NCBI GenBank assembly: GCA_900472295.1
Contig: UCIA01000032.1
Coordinates: forward strand, 1-64,000
Source of the DNA: Hyphomicrobiales bacterium
GTDB taxonomy: Bacteria; Pseudomonadota; Alphaproteobacteria; Rhizobiales; Rhizobiaceae
Direction of reading: 5' to 3'
Length of the DNA stretch: 64,000 nt
Shown: in pieces, positions 18,108 through 27,688 of the stretch
Numbering within the stretch: the first letter of the stretch is position 1
Layout of the letters: every line of letters starts with the position of its first letter
Translations under genes and position numbers: made by a program
The notes under the pieces: model-generated
What the model saw: the letters and a program-made list of their open reading frames with translations, nothing else
The model's database searches: none
Told to the model about the DNA's origin: nothing

Positions 18108-18845
18108 CTAAATCCCCTTGCTGGTGCGCCGCGCCGCCGGCAGCTTGACGCCGACGCGCTCGGCCGCGCCGATGATATGGGCGCGCATGGCGGCTTCCGC
18201 TGCCGCGGGATCGCCGGCAACCAGCGCCTCGTAGATGCGCACATGCTCGCCGACATTGACCTCGACCAGATCGTGCAGCGGGTTGGTTTGCCGCGCGTAG
18301 TAGATCGAGCGGCGGATCTGTTCGCAGACGAAGGAGATGAAGGTGTGGATGTAGCTATTGCCGGTGGCGCGCGCGATCTCGCGGTGAAACAGAAGGTCGG
18401 CGTCGATGCTGCCTTCTTCCCAGCGCTCCTCGCCGCCCATCCGGTCGAGCGCCGCCTTGATCGCGTCGAGATGCTCCTGGCCGCGCCGCTCGGCGGCAAG
18501 CGCGGCGGATTCGGCCTCGAGGATGCAGCGCAGCTCGAACAGCCGCTCCATGTTCTGCCCCTCTTTCAGCGTCTCGCCGTCGATCCGGATCGACGCCCGC
18601 TGCTCCGGCGCCAGCACGAAGGCGCCGATGCCTTGCCGCGCCTCGATCATGCCGTCGGCGCGGAGCTGGGCGATGGCCTCGCGAACCACATTGCGGCTGA
18701 CGCCGAATTTTTCCGAAAGCTCCTGTTCCGTCGGCAGCCGCGTGCCCGGACTGAGGTCGCCGGATTCGATCTCGCGGCCGAGGAAGGTCGCGACACGATG
18801 CGGCAGCGTTTCGACAGTGCCGATGGCGGCCAGTCTTTGCTTCAT
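18108..18845 (-). CDS. GntR-family (FadR/FCD) transcriptional regulator
   Basis: 245-residue regulator. The N-terminal winged HTH (residues about 18-85) reads GTRLPTEQELSEKFGVSRNVVREAIAQLRADGMI, followed by a FCD effector domain with metal-binding Asp/His residues in LLFHREIARATGN, EHVRIYEALVAGD and MRAHIIGA. FCD proteins usually sense carboxylates such as lactate, glycolate or gluconate, which fits the adjacent 2-hydroxyacid dehydrogenase. The gene sits inside the operon, sharing TAATG with the dehydrogenase stop, so autoregulation is likely. Confidence 0.93.
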   Translation of the reverse strand: MKQRLAAIGTVETLPHRVATFLGREIESGDLSPGTRLPTEQELSEKFGVSRNVVREAIAQLRADGMIEARQGIGAFVLAPEQRASIRIDGETLKEGQNMERLFELRCILEAESAALAAERRGQEHLDAIKAALDRMGGEERWEEGSIDADLLFHREIARATGNSYIHTFISFVCEQIRRSIYYARQTNPLHDLVEVNVGEHVRIYEALVAGDPAAAEAAMRAHIIGAAERVGVKLPAARRTSKGI

Positions 18846-20278
18846 TAGGGGATCTCCGTTGCCGGCAGAAGGCAGCCGGGATTCATCAGCCCTTGCGGGT
18901 CGAGCGCGTCCTTCAATGTGCGAACCAGCCGGCGATGGGCCGGCGACAGGCCGGCCATGAAAGTGTGATGGCGTGTGCGGCCGATGCCGTGCTCGGCGCT
19001 GATCGAGCCGCCGAGCGTGTGGGCGATCCGGTAGAGCCCGGCGGTGATGTCGGCGCCCTGGCTACGTGCCTCGCGCTCGTCCAGGCCTTCCGGCGGCAGC
19101 ACGTTGAAATGGATGTTGCCGTCGCCGGCATGCCCATAGGCCAGCGGCAGCCAGCCACGATGATCCTGCGCCACGAAGCGGCGGGCCCGATCGATGAGGG
19201 CAGGGATATCCGAAATCCTCACCGAAAGATCGGTGCGCACGTGGTAGCCGCGCTTGGCCTGGCCCTCGACCAGCCCTTCGCGGATTGCCCAGAAGGATTT
19301 TGCCTGGGCGGTGCTTTCGGCAAGCACGGCGTCAATGACCTGGCCGCTTTCCATGGCCTCGCCAAGGAAGTCGACCAGCAAGGTCCGCAGGTCGATGGCG
19401 GCACTGGCCGACAGTTCGATCAGCACATGGACGGGAGCCTCGACCGGCGACACAATGTTGGCGTCGATCAGGCGGGCCAAAGCCATGCATTCCGAGCCGA
19501 TGATTTCGAAGGCCGACATCAGGTCGGCCGAGGCGCGGCGGGCTTGCCGAAACAGCGCGATCGCCGCTTCGAAGGATGCAAGACCGATATAGGCGGTCTC
19601 GGTCCGCACCGGCTTTGGAAACAGTTTCAGTTCGATGCCGGTGATGATGCCGAGCGTGCCTTCGGAGCCGATGAACAGCTGCTTCAGATCATAGCCTGTG
19701 TTGTTCTTGCGCAGGCCGGAAAAGCCGTTCCAGAGCTCGCCGTCCGGCAGCACCACTTCGAGGCCGAGGATGAGATCGCGCGCCATGCCGTAGCGCAGCA
19801 CATTGATGCCGCCGGCATTACTGGCCGCATTGCCGCCGATCTGGCAACTGCCCTGGGCGCCGAGCGCCAGCGGAAACAGGCAGTCCTGGGCGTCGGCGGC
19901 GTCCTTTATCGTCTGCAAGACGCAGCCGGCATCGGCCTGCAGCACGAAATTGTCGGCATCGACCCGGCGGATGGTGTTCAGCCGCTCCAGGCTGACGACC
20001 ACGGAGTTTTGCGTCTCGATATCGATCGCGCCCGCTACCAGGCCGGTGTTGCCGCCTTGCGGGATGATGCCGAGCCCGAGCGAGGCACAAAGCCGCACCA
20101 CGGCCTGGACTTCGGCCACCGAAGCCGGCCGGAGCACGGCAAGTGCCGCGCCATGGTGATCGCCCGACCAGTCGCCGAGATATTTCGCCATGCCGGCGGC
20201 ATCGCTGATGATGCCGTTAGGTCCTACCGCGCCCTGCAGGGCGGTGAGAGCGTCTGGCGATAGAGCATGGATGGTCAT
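18845..20278 (-). CDS. FAD-linked 2-hydroxyacid dehydrogenase (GlcD / D-lactate / D-2-hydroxyglutarate type)
   Basis: 477-residue flavoprotein of the vanillyl-alcohol-oxidase fold. The N-terminal FAD_binding_4 domain shows PQGGNTGLVAGA and GGNAASNAGGINVLRYG. The C-terminal FAD-oxidase_C domain shows YGHAGDGNIHFNVLPPEG and SAEHGIGRTRHHTF, containing the His metal and substrate ligands. Expected to oxidise a D-2-hydroxyacid to a 2-oxoacid and pass electrons to a quinone or ETF. It is the first gene of the leftward operon. Substrate within the family is not decided by sequence. Confidence 0.92.
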   Translation of the reverse strand: MTIHALSPDALTALQGAVGPNGIISDAAGMAKYLGDWSGDHHGAALAVLRPASVAEVQAVVRLCASLGLGIIPQGGNTGLVAGAIDIETQNSVVVSLERLNTIRRVDADNFVLQADAGCVLQTIKDAADAQDCLFPLALGAQGSCQIGGNAASNAGGINVLRYGMARDLILGLEVVLPDGELWNGFSGLRKNNTGYDLKQLFIGSEGTLGIITGIELKLFPKPVRTETAYIGLASFEAAIALFRQARRASADLMSAFEIIGSECMALARLIDANIVSPVEAPVHVLIELSASAAIDLRTLLVDFLGEAMESGQVIDAVLAESTAQAKSFWAIREGLVEGQAKRGYHVRTDLSVRISDIPALIDRARRFVAQDHRGWLPLAYGHAGDGNIHFNVLPPEGLDEREARSQGADITAGLYRIAHTLGGSISAEHGIGRTRHHTFMAGLSPAHRRLVRTLKDALDPQGLMNPGCLLPATEIP

Positions 20279-20507
20279 TGGCGGCCGTCAAACGATGTCT
20301 GGCTATAGGGTGATGCATATCATCCTACAACTAGATTAGAGTCAACGAACCTGCGCCGCGATCGACAGAGAAATCCACAACGGCCAACATATCGGAGTGC
20401 GGTTGCGGCATGGATGACCTGTCATGACGCCTGGCACGACGCTGGATCGCGGAACCAGCGGAGATGGGCAGGACGCTGGGTTGGGGTACCAACCAGCCGC
20501 CTTGATC
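20279..20507. promoter_or_regulatory. Promoter region of the hydroxyacid-dehydrogenase operon with FadR-like inverted repeat
   Basis: The part next to the dehydrogenase start is AT-richer and contains TGAT-GCAT-ATCA (20311-20322), a short inverted repeat with spacing like that of FCD/GntR operators, about 33 bp upstream of the ATG. This is a candidate site for the operon's own GntR protein. Nothing else coding-like is visible in the remaining bases up to the M23 peptidase stop. Confidence 0.4.
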
Positions 20508-21791
20508 CTAAAGGTACTGCTCAACCTTCTTGCCGACGGTCAGGAAGCGCAGCGGGTCGATGGCCTCGCCATTGTGGCGGACTTCGTAGTGCAAATGCGG
20601 GCCGGTCGAGCGGCCGCTGCTGCCGGTCTTGCCGATGGTGTCGCCGGCCGCCAGCTTTTGGCCGACGGCCACGTCGATTTCGCTCAGATGGCCGTAACGC
20701 GTGGCAAAGCCGTTGCCATGGTCGACTTCGACCATGCGGCCATAGCCGCCGTTCCAGCCGGCCTTGGTGACAACACCGGCCGCCGTGACCTTGGCTGCCA
20801 TGCCGACCGGAGCGCGGAAATCCATGCCCGAATGGAGTGCCGCGGTGCCCAGGATGGGGTCGGTGCGCACGCCGAACGGGCTGGTGACGGAGTGGCCGGG
20901 GGCAGGGTTGGCGAGCGGCAGCCGCCGCGCCTCCTTCTTCAGCTGGTCGAGCGTGTCCAGCGCCTCGTCCAGTTCCTTGACCTTGCTGTCGAACATCATC
21001 GAGGAATTGAGCGGTATCAGCGGGCCGCCGACATCGCTTTCGTTTTTGCCGAAGTCGCTGTCGACCGGCAGGCCGGCTGCTTCCAGCACCTGGGTGATGG
21101 CGTCGGCATTTTTGTAGGCATTGTCGGCCAGGGTGTCGATGCGGGTCAGCTGCTGGCTTTCGATGGTCTTCAGCGATTCGTTGATTGTGACGAACAGTTT
21201 GTCGGCACGGTCGGCTGCCGTTTCGCTGGGCAGCGGATCGGTGCGCGTCGACCACAGCGAGAACGGCCTGGTGTCGCTCGAACCGAGGCTGGCGACCGAA
21301 TAGGCCAGGGGCTCGCCGCCGGTCAGTTCGGCATGCTCGTCGGGCTTTGCCGCTGCTGCCGCATCGGTGGCCGGCGGCGTTCCGACTTCGTTTTCGGCCC
21401 GTTCGAGTATCGGTCCAAGGCGGCCATGGCGCTGGCTGAGCTGGCTCTGCCGCTCGATCAATTCGCTGACCTTGGTTTCCATGAGCTGCTGGTCGAGAAG
21501 CTGGCGGCTGGTGATGCGGTCGACCTGGGCCCGCAGTGCCGAGATGCGATCCTCATAGGCCTGCTGCATGCGCGCCTGGCGCGCCGTGGTGGCGCCGATC
21601 AGATCGTCGCGCAGCACCAGATAGGAGGTCGCCAGGAGGTAGCCGATGGCAATCGCCGCCAGTGCCGAACCGAGAAGGGCGGCCAACCAGGGGCGGATGG
21701 TGAAATGTCTGATCTCGTTGCCCCGGGCGATAATGACCGTATGGGGCTCCTTGCGCCTGCCGAAGACCGCTGATTGACCGGTTGGGTTCAC
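20508..21791 (-). CDS. M23-family peptidoglycan peptidase, membrane-anchored with coiled coil
   Basis: 427-residue cell-envelope protein. One N-terminal transmembrane segment (about residues 34-57) is followed by a predicted coiled coil (about 70-135, rich in Arg, Gln and Glu) and a C-terminal LytM/M23 domain. The zinc site is H320-S-G-M-D324 and HLHYE at 399-403, so the catalytic residues are intact. It probably acts in cell separation or wall remodelling on the periplasmic side. A C-terminal tail KKVEQYL ends the protein. Confidence 0.93.
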   Translation of the reverse strand: MNPTGQSAVFGRRKEPHTVIIARGNEIRHFTIRPWLAALLGSALAAIAIGYLLATSYLVLRDDLIGATTARQARMQQAYEDRISALRAQVDRITSRQLLDQQLMETKVSELIERQSQLSQRHGRLGPILERAENEVGTPPATDAAAAAKPDEHAELTGGEPLAYSVASLGSSDTRPFSLWSTRTDPLPSETAADRADKLFVTINESLKTIESQQLTRIDTLADNAYKNADAITQVLEAAGLPVDSDFGKNESDVGGPLIPLNSSMMFDSKVKELDEALDTLDQLKKEARRLPLANPAPGHSVTSPFGVRTDPILGTAALHSGMDFRAPVGMAAKVTAAGVVTKAGWNGGYGRMVEVDHGNGFATRYGHLSEIDVAVGQKLAAGDTIGKTGSSGRSTGPHLHYEVRHNGEAIDPLRFLTVGKKVEQYL

Positions 21792-21935
21792 GGGACCAAG
21801 CTTTCGTTAAGACACCAACGAAGCCTGATTACACATTATTAGGGTTAACAAAGCTTTGCCGCGGGCGCCGAACGGCAGGGAATGCGCGCGCAAAAGGTGT
21901 GTCAGGTTATAGGGATGGTGGCGGGATCGGCGGCG

Positions 21936-22403
21936 TCAGAGTGCGCGCACCGCCTCGAGCACCTCTTCTGCATGGCCCTTGACGCGGACCTTGCGCCAGA
22001 TGCCGGCGATGCGGCCGTCCTTGCCGATCAGGAACGTTGCCCGCTCGACGCCCATATAGTTGCGGCCATACATCGTCTTTTCGACCCACAGATTGTAGGC
22101 CTCGATCACTTTGCGCTCTTCGTCGGCAACCAGATCGACGGTGAGATCGTATTTGGTCTTGAACTTGTCGTGTTTCTTGACGCTGTCGGGCGACAGGCCG
22201 ATCACGACGGCGCCGGCTTTCTCGAATTCCGGCTTCAACTGCGAAAAGCTGATCGCCTCGGTAGTGCAACTTGTGGTGTCGTCCTGCGGATAGAAGTAAA
22301 GTACGACGGGTTTTCCCCGCAATGCGGCAAGGCTAAGCGAGCCGCCGCCATCGCGCGGAAGATCGAATTGCGGAGCAGTGTCGCCAATGTCGAGATCAGC
22401 CAT
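21936..22403 (-). CDS. bcp: Thioredoxin-dependent peroxiredoxin, PrxQ/BCP family, single cysteine
   Basis: 155-residue peroxiredoxin that reduces hydroperoxides. The peroxidatic site is P-Q-D-D-T-T-S-C46-T-T-E-A. In E. coli BCP the resolving Cys lies five residues later (CxxxxC); here that position is Ile51 and no other cysteine exists in the protein. It is therefore a one-Cys variant that must be recycled by an external thiol. Start at 22403 gives a normal family length. Confidence 0.92.
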   Translation of the reverse strand: MADLDIGDTAPQFDLPRDGGGSLSLAALRGKPVVLYFYPQDDTTSCTTEAISFSQLKPEFEKAGAVVIGLSPDSVKKHDKFKTKYDLTVDLVADEERKVIEAYNLWVEKTMYGRNYMGVERATFLIGKDGRIAGIWRKVRVKGHAEEVLEAVRAL

Positions 22404-22452
22404 ATCGATGCCCTTGTTTGAGGTTACGCGGCCCTAAATCAAAGAGGTAGAG

Positions 22453-22495
22453 CGTGATGTCGCCCGAAAACCGCTTCACACTTTTCGGCATCACG
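22453..22495. repeat. Rhizobiales-type hairpin repeat (copy A)
   Basis: Outer arms CGTGATG (22453-22459) and CATCACG (22489-22495), inner arms CGAAAA (22465-22470) and TTTTCG (22482-22487), loop CCGCTTCACAC. The core AAAACCG...CACTTTTC matches an intergenic repeat that I recognise as abundant in Rhizobiales genomes. It lies in the short gap between bcp and the AsmA-like gene. A second copy with different arms lies at 40468-40511. Confidence 0.75.
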
Positions 22496-22565
22496 TTCTG
22501 GGTCGCATCGTTATAAGGTCGGGCGGGGATTCGTCCACGATCGAATTCGTACAACGGAAAATTGC

Positions 22566-25500
22566 GTGGATCAGGAAGAACCGCAGCACGAGAAGATCCG
22601 GTTCAGGCGTGACGAGATCACCGACCTGGGGACTTTCCCGTCTGCCTGCCGCGTGCCGCCACTTGGCAAGGCGCGGATCGGCCGCGGCTTTCGCATCCTC
22701 GCCCGCCTGTTTGCCGGCGTCGCAACCCTGGTGCTTTTGGCCGCGGCCGCCGTCTATCTCATCGGCGCCACCGGTATCGGCAGCGAGCGGCTGCGGGCGG
22801 AAGCCGAAACGGCGATCGAGAAACTCGCCGGTTTCGACGTCAATGTCGCCGTCGGTCCGGCCCGGTTGACGCTCGACGGATCGAGCTTCATCGCGCTGCA
22901 GGTTAGGGATGTCAGCGTCAAGACGGCCGACGGCAAGCCGATGGCCGATGCCGGCCGCGTCCGCTTCGGCATCCGGCTGATACCGCTGCTTTCGGGCGAG
23001 GTGCGGCTGACCAGCGCCAGGATTTCCGACGCCCATATCGTCACCGCGTCATTGCCGTCGGGCGGCGACTTGACGGCGCGGCTGCGCAACGAAGACGGCC
23101 TCATCGATCCGGAAAAACTGGCCGCGGCGGTCTTTGGCGACGTCAATCACGCGCTCGATGCCGTGCGCGAGGATTCGATGCGCCGCATCGATCTTAGGAA
23201 TGTCGAGTTCGAACTGCCCGAAGCCGGATCGGTCAAGCTGGTCAACATTGCCAATGCCACTGTGCTGCAATCGGGGCCGGGCTCCATGGAGTTTTCGTCC
23301 GAGGCGGATGTCGACGGCCGGGCGCTCACGGTCAGCGCTACCGCCACCCGCGATACGGCGTCGCTGCGCGTCACCGCGTTGAACGCCGCCATCGACGTGG
23401 CGGATATTCCGGAGACAACGCCGGCGGCCGGTGGAAAAACCGGTGCGATTGCCTTGAAGCTTACAGGGTCCGAAGGTTCCGGCGACAGCGACTCGCGGCT
23501 GACGGCGTCGCTTTCGTCTACCGGCTCGGTGCTCGACCTCGGCACGCGCGGACTGTTGCCGGCGGACGTCGATCTCAATGCCACGCTTGTCTCCGGCTCC
23601 AACAAGATCGATATCGACAGGCTGCTGTTGAAGACCGGGCGGTCGACATTCAATTTCGCCGGTTCGATCGGGCCCAGGCCGCCCACCGGCGCGGCGGGCG
23701 AGGAGCCTTCCTACCGCTACGACCTGACCAGCGACGGCTCGACGCTGGCGCCGGCGGAATCGCCCGAACCGGCGCTCAGTTTCTTTGCCCGCATCGCTGG
23801 CGTCTATCAGACGAAGAGTCGCAAACTCGTCGCCGAGCAGATCGGCGTCAGATCGGGATCGGGCAGCGAGGTTCTGGGAACGGCCGCGCTTGCCTTCATC
23901 GACAACGGGCCGCCGGGCATCTCGCTGTCGCTCAATGTCCACGACATGCCGGTCTCACATGTCAAACAGCTGTGGCCCTGGTTTTCCGCCAGGAACGCCC
24001 GGTTGTGGGTGTTGCAAAACCTGTTCGGCGGCCGCGTCGTCGATGCCAATTTGCAGTTCCAGGTCGTGCCGGGACGTCTCGGCAATGGCGTGCCGCTTTC
24101 CGCCGATGAGGTGTTTGGCCGCTTCCAGGTCGAGGGCTCGCGCTTCGACACGGCCGGCCGCATCCCGCCGATCCGCGATGCCGTCGGCGTGGTGTCTTTC
24201 CGCGGCAATGATGTCGATATCGCGCTGTCCTCGGGCAGCGTCTATATGCCGAGCGGCCGCACCGTGGCGGCAAGCAATGGCACGCTGGCGGTGAAGGCGG
24301 CCAACCGCCCGCCGGTGATCGGCGCGCTCGACATCGACGTCGCCGGCGAGGCGCCGGCGATCGCCGAGCTCGCCTCCTATGAGCCGATCAACGCCATGCG
24401 CCATGTCGGTATTGCGCCGGACGACCTGTCCGGCACGGTGACCGGCCACGTCAAGGCCGACATTCCGCTGCAGTCCGGTGTCGACACCTCGAAACTCGAT
24501 TGGCTGGTGTCGCTCGACTACAAGGACCTGTCGCTCGCCAAGCCTTTCGAAGACCAGACGGTGACCGACGCCGACGGTTCGATAGAGGTCGGACCCGACA
24601 AGGCGGTGATCACGGCCGATGCGAAGCTGAACGGCATTCCGGCCGAGCTCGATCTGGTCGAGCCGCTCAGGGATGGCGGACCGCCGCGCAGCCGCAAGGT
24701 GGCGCTTGTGCTCGAGGACAAGACACGCGCCAGCGCCATGCCTGGCCTGTCACCGCTGATTTCCGGCACCATCAAGGTGGCGATCGACAAGAGCGGCGAC
24801 GGCGGCAAGCAGAACGTCGCCGTCGACCTGACCAGCGCCAGGCTGGACATTCCCTGGGCAGGCTGGAGCAAGGGGCCGGGAATTGCCGCCAAAGCCACCT
24901 TCACCATGGCCAAATCCGGCGACACCACGACGCTGTCCGATTTCGAACTCGACGGAAAAAGCTTCTCAGTCGACGGCGATGTCACCCTGGTCAAGGGCGC
25001 GCTGTCGTCGGCGCGCTTCAGCAAGGTCGCGCTCAACAGGGGCGACGATGTCGCCGTGACGGTGAAGCGGTCGGGCAAGGGTTTTGCGGTCGACGTCAGC
25101 GGCGACGCGCTCGACGCCCGCTCGCTGATCAAGCAGTTCACGTCCGACGTCGATACCGCCACCAAGACCACCGGCACGGACGCGGTTTCGGTCAGCGCCG
25201 ATGTCAACTCGCTGACCGGTTTCCATGACGAGGTGTTGTCGAACCTGAAACTCGACTACAGCGCTGCCGGCTCCAGGGTGAACGGGCTCAAGGTCAGCGC
25301 GACGGCAAGTTCGGGCGCCGCCATCACCATCAGCAACACGGCCGGCAACGGCGCGCGCGCGCTCACCATGAAGTCGGCCGACGCCGGCGCCATATTGCGC
25401 TTCCTCAACATCTACGAGCACATGGAAGGCGGGTCGATCACGCTGGCGCTCAGCGGCGCAGCCGACGGGCCAATGCGGGGTCAGGTCGATTCGAGCAACT

Positions 25501-25952
25501 TCTTCATCGTCAACGAGCCGAAACTCGCCTCGATCGTGTCGACCACGCCGGCCGGCGACAGCCGCAGCCTGAACGAAGCGGTCAAGGGCAAGATCGATAC
25601 CTCGCGGGTGAAGTTCGAGCGCGGCTTTACCGAGATCGACAAGGGCTCCGGCTATCTCAGGCTGGCCAATGGCGTGCTGCGTGGCCCGCGCATCGGCACC
25701 ACTTTCCAGGGCACGCTCTACGACCAGAACAACAATATGGACATGACCGGCACGTTCATGCCGGCCTATGGCCTCAACCGCATCTTTGGCGAATTGCCGC
25801 TGGTCGGCGCGCTGCTCGGCAATGGCCGCGACCGAGGCCTGATCGGCGTCACCTACCGGCTCAAGGGCAACGCCAACAAGCCGGTGCTGGATATTAATCC
25901 GCTATCGGTGATAGCGCCGGGTATTTTCCGCTCGATCTTCGAATACCGCTGA
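22566..25952 (+). CDS. AsmA/YhdP-like (DUF3971-type) envelope protein
   Basis: 1128-residue protein with a cytoplasmic head, one transmembrane segment near residues 45-70 (ILARLFAGVATLVLLAAAAVYLI) and a very long periplasmic beta-rich body. The early segment EKLAGFDVNVAVGPARLTLDG and the late AsmA-like portion (GSGYLRLANGVLRGPRIGTTFQGTL ... INPLSVIAPGIFRSIFEYR) are characteristic of the YhdP/TamB-AsmA group. Members are implicated in lipid movement between membranes. The GTG at 22566 is used; the first ATG in frame is far downstream. The last codon is intact although a transposon remnant begins within 10 bp. Confidence 0.87.
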   Translation: MDQEEPQHEKIRFRRDEITDLGTFPSACRVPPLGKARIGRGFRILARLFAGVATLVLLAAAAVYLIGATGIGSERLRAEAETAIEKLAGFDVNVAVGPARLTLDGSSFIALQVRDVSVKTADGKPMADAGRVRFGIRLIPLLSGEVRLTSARISDAHIVTASLPSGGDLTARLRNEDGLIDPEKLAAAVFGDVNHALDAVREDSMRRIDLRNVEFELPEAGSVKLVNIANATVLQSGPGSMEFSSEADVDGRALTVSATATRDTASLRVTALNAAIDVADIPETTPAAGGKTGAIALKLTGSEGSGDSDSRLTASLSSTGSVLDLGTRGLLPADVDLNATLVSGSNKIDIDRLLLKTGRSTFNFAGSIGPRPPTGAAGEEPSYRYDLTSDGSTLAPAESPEPALSFFARIAGVYQTKSRKLVAEQIGVRSGSGSEVLGTAALAFIDNGPPGISLSLNVHDMPVSHVKQLWPWFSARNARLWVLQNLFGGRVVDANLQFQVVPGRLGNGVPLSADEVFGRFQVEGSRFDTAGRIPPIRDAVGVVSFRGNDVDIALSSGSVYMPSGRTVAASNGTLAVKAANRPPVIGALDIDVAGEAPAIAELASYEPINAMRHVGIAPDDLSGTVTGHVKADIPLQSGVDTSKLDWLVSLDYKDLSLAKPFEDQTVTDADGSIEVGPDKAVITADAKLNGIPAELDLVEPLRDGGPPRSRKVALVLEDKTRASAMPGLSPLISGTIKVAIDKSGDGGKQNVAVDLTSARLDIPWAGWSKGPGIAAKATFTMAKSGDTTTLSDFELDGKSFSVDGDVTLVKGALSSARFSKVALNRGDDVAVTVKRSGKGFAVDVSGDALDARSLIKQFTSDVDTATKTTGTDAVSVSADVNSLTGFHDEVLSNLKLDYSAAGSRVNGLKVSATASSGAAITISNTAGNGARALTMKSADAGAILRFLNIYEHMEGGSITLALSGAADGPMRGQVDSSNFFIVNEPKLASIVSTTPAGDSRSLNEAVKGKIDTSRVKFERGFTEIDKGSGYLRLANGVLRGPRIGTTFQGTLYDQNNNMDMTGTFMPAYGLNRIFGELPLVGALLGNGRDRGLIGVTYRLKGNANKPVLDINPLSVIAPGIFRSIFEYR

Positions 25953-25959
25953 AGCCAGG

Positions 25960-26165
25960 CCGTACTCAAATGCGCACAGCCATATCCGCATTGAGGCGAG
26001 TTGAACCATGGCGAGGAAGTTGTCGGCGAGCTGGTTGCGACGCGCGGCGGGTGCTTCAGCTTGAAGAAGAACCGCCCGATCAGATTGCGCTCGCGATAGA
26101 GGCGTTAGCTGAAGCAGGGCTTCCAGCGCCGGTTGCTGAGACTGAATCAGGGGGATATTCAGGGA
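25960..26165 (-). pseudogene. Decayed C-terminus of an IS5-family transposase
   Basis: Read on the minus strand in three frames, the sequence recovers the conserved C-terminal block of IS5-type DDE transposases. NRRWKPCFS is followed by an in-frame stop, then RLYRERNLIGRFFFKLKH and RVAT. A frameshift then leads to QLADNFLAMVQLASMRIWL, where functional copies read RVATRYDKLADNFLAM. No complete element or terminal repeats are visible. It marks the left edge of the low-GC island. Confidence 0.8.
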
Positions 26166-26427
26166 TGGTCCACTTCTCAACGAATCGCGAAAGGGACATG
26201 CGCCTATCTTCCAACGCTAGTTCTGCGCATTGGCTTGCGAGAACCAAGCCTGGCTTGCTCTGTTTCTTCACGCGCTCTAAACAGACCACCACAGGTGTGT
26301 TACCGACTCATCCACGGGCCATCCCACTCTAAAGCTTTGGTGCAATCAGAGCACCCCGCGCCGAAAGCACGGGAGCGATGCCGCGTACTGCATCACGCCA
26401 TAGGACAGGATTGTAAGGAGCATTCGC
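26166..26427. other. Non-coding gap between transposase remnant and glycosyltransferase gene
   Basis: About 260 bp with no convincing ORF. The last bases hold the ribosome site TAAGGAG, 8 nt before the glycosyltransferase ATG. Short frames here are interrupted and carry no recognisable motif. Confidence 0.5.
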
Positions 26428-27597
26428 ATGGCAAATATCCTCTTTGCATGGGAATTAGGAGCCAACTTCGGCCACCTTTCGCGAGATCTGCCCGTTGCGA
26501 TTGCGTTGCGCGCTGACGGGCATGATGTTCTGTTCGCGGTGCGAGATACTCGCGTGGCCGATAACCTTCTGAAGCGCGAGGAATTCCCTTTCATACAGGC
26601 TCCTCTGCTATTGGAAAAAGATCGTGCGGTACCAGGGTCCTATGCAGAAATACTGCTGGCGAACGGGTACAAGAGTTCATCTTTGCTGAGCGCGCTCGTC
26701 GACGCTTGGAGCGTAATCGCTCAAAATCACCAGGCAGATCTGGTCATCGCCAACCATGCGCCAACAGCAGTTCTCGCCATGCGTTGCCTGGGTGTTTCCG
26801 TTGTCGGAACCTGTATTGGCTTCGAGTTGCCACCTCGTTCCGACGCACCGGTGCTGTTCACAAAAGGCGATATTGCCATGGAGCAAGCCTTGTCGGCACA
26901 AATTGACGTCATCAGTACGGTGAACACAGTACTCGCATCGAAAGGAAAAGCTCCCATAGGCGATCTAACAGAGATTTTCTCCGAGGCTAGGATCGTCATG
27001 ACTACTCTGCCCGAGCTCGATCATTACGGTCCCCGACAGTATAAATATGTAGGGCCGATCTCAATGCGTGTGGATGGCTCATATTCCTGGCCATCCGCAA
27101 ATATGTCTGGGATTTTTGCTTATTTGAGAAGGTCAACGCCGAATGTCGAGAATGTCTTGCAGGTTCTCAGTATGGGCGACGGACATTCTTTGTGCGTGAT
27201 GCCTGACGCCGATCAGGAAACGATCGCCCGTTTTGGCAGTCCACATCTCACGGTTCAACGAGAGCCGGTCAACATCCAAGAGACGATGTTCAAAACAAAT
27301 CTGGTTATCACCTATGGCACCGGTACGCTGCAGGACGCTCTGCTTGCTGGCAAACCGGTGCTATTTTGTCCTCAAAACAATGAACAACTAATGGCTGGGC
27401 GGCGACTTGCTGCATTGGGTGCCGGCCTTATGCTCCCTCCAGGGTGCAGCACGAACACGATCAATGATGTAATCAGGCTGCTGTACCCATCTAGCCGCTA
27501 CGCCACCGAAGCGCAAAAGTTTGCAGCCAAGTATGATCGAATTAGTACCCAAACAGCTGTCGATACAGTTGTTAGGATGGTTGAGGACGTGCTGTAA
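26428..27597 (+). CDS. GT1-like (MGT/UGT superfamily) glycosyltransferase
   Basis: 389-residue GT-B-fold protein. The N-terminal domain starts MANILFAWELGANFGHLSRDLPVAIAL, a typical acceptor-domain GHxxR opening. The C-terminal domain includes EPVNIQETMFKTNLVITYGTGTLQDALLAGKPVLFCPQNNEQLMAGRRLAALGAGLML, which resembles the nucleotide-sugar site of the MGT/UGT families, although the usual GGxGT reads YGTGT. No signal peptide, so cytoplasmic. Codon third positions are clearly more A/T-rich than in flanking core genes. It is the first gene of the island; the acceptor is unknown. Confidence 0.8.
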   Translation: MANILFAWELGANFGHLSRDLPVAIALRADGHDVLFAVRDTRVADNLLKREEFPFIQAPLLLEKDRAVPGSYAEILLANGYKSSSLLSALVDAWSVIAQNHQADLVIANHAPTAVLAMRCLGVSVVGTCIGFELPPRSDAPVLFTKGDIAMEQALSAQIDVISTVNTVLASKGKAPIGDLTEIFSEARIVMTTLPELDHYGPRQYKYVGPISMRVDGSYSWPSANMSGIFAYLRRSTPNVENVLQVLSMGDGHSLCVMPDADQETIARFGSPHLTVQREPVNIQETMFKTNLVITYGTGTLQDALLAGKPVLFCPQNNEQLMAGRRLAALGAGLMLPPGCSTNTINDVIRLLYPSSRYATEAQKFAAKYDRISTQTAVDTVVRMVEDVL

Positions 27598-27688
27598 TAT
27601 AGAACGAATTTTCAAATCGGATGTGTCGACCAGCATTCGCCGCTCTCTACCCGCTTCAACTCGGTCGAAGCTGCCGTCGGATGCGGCT

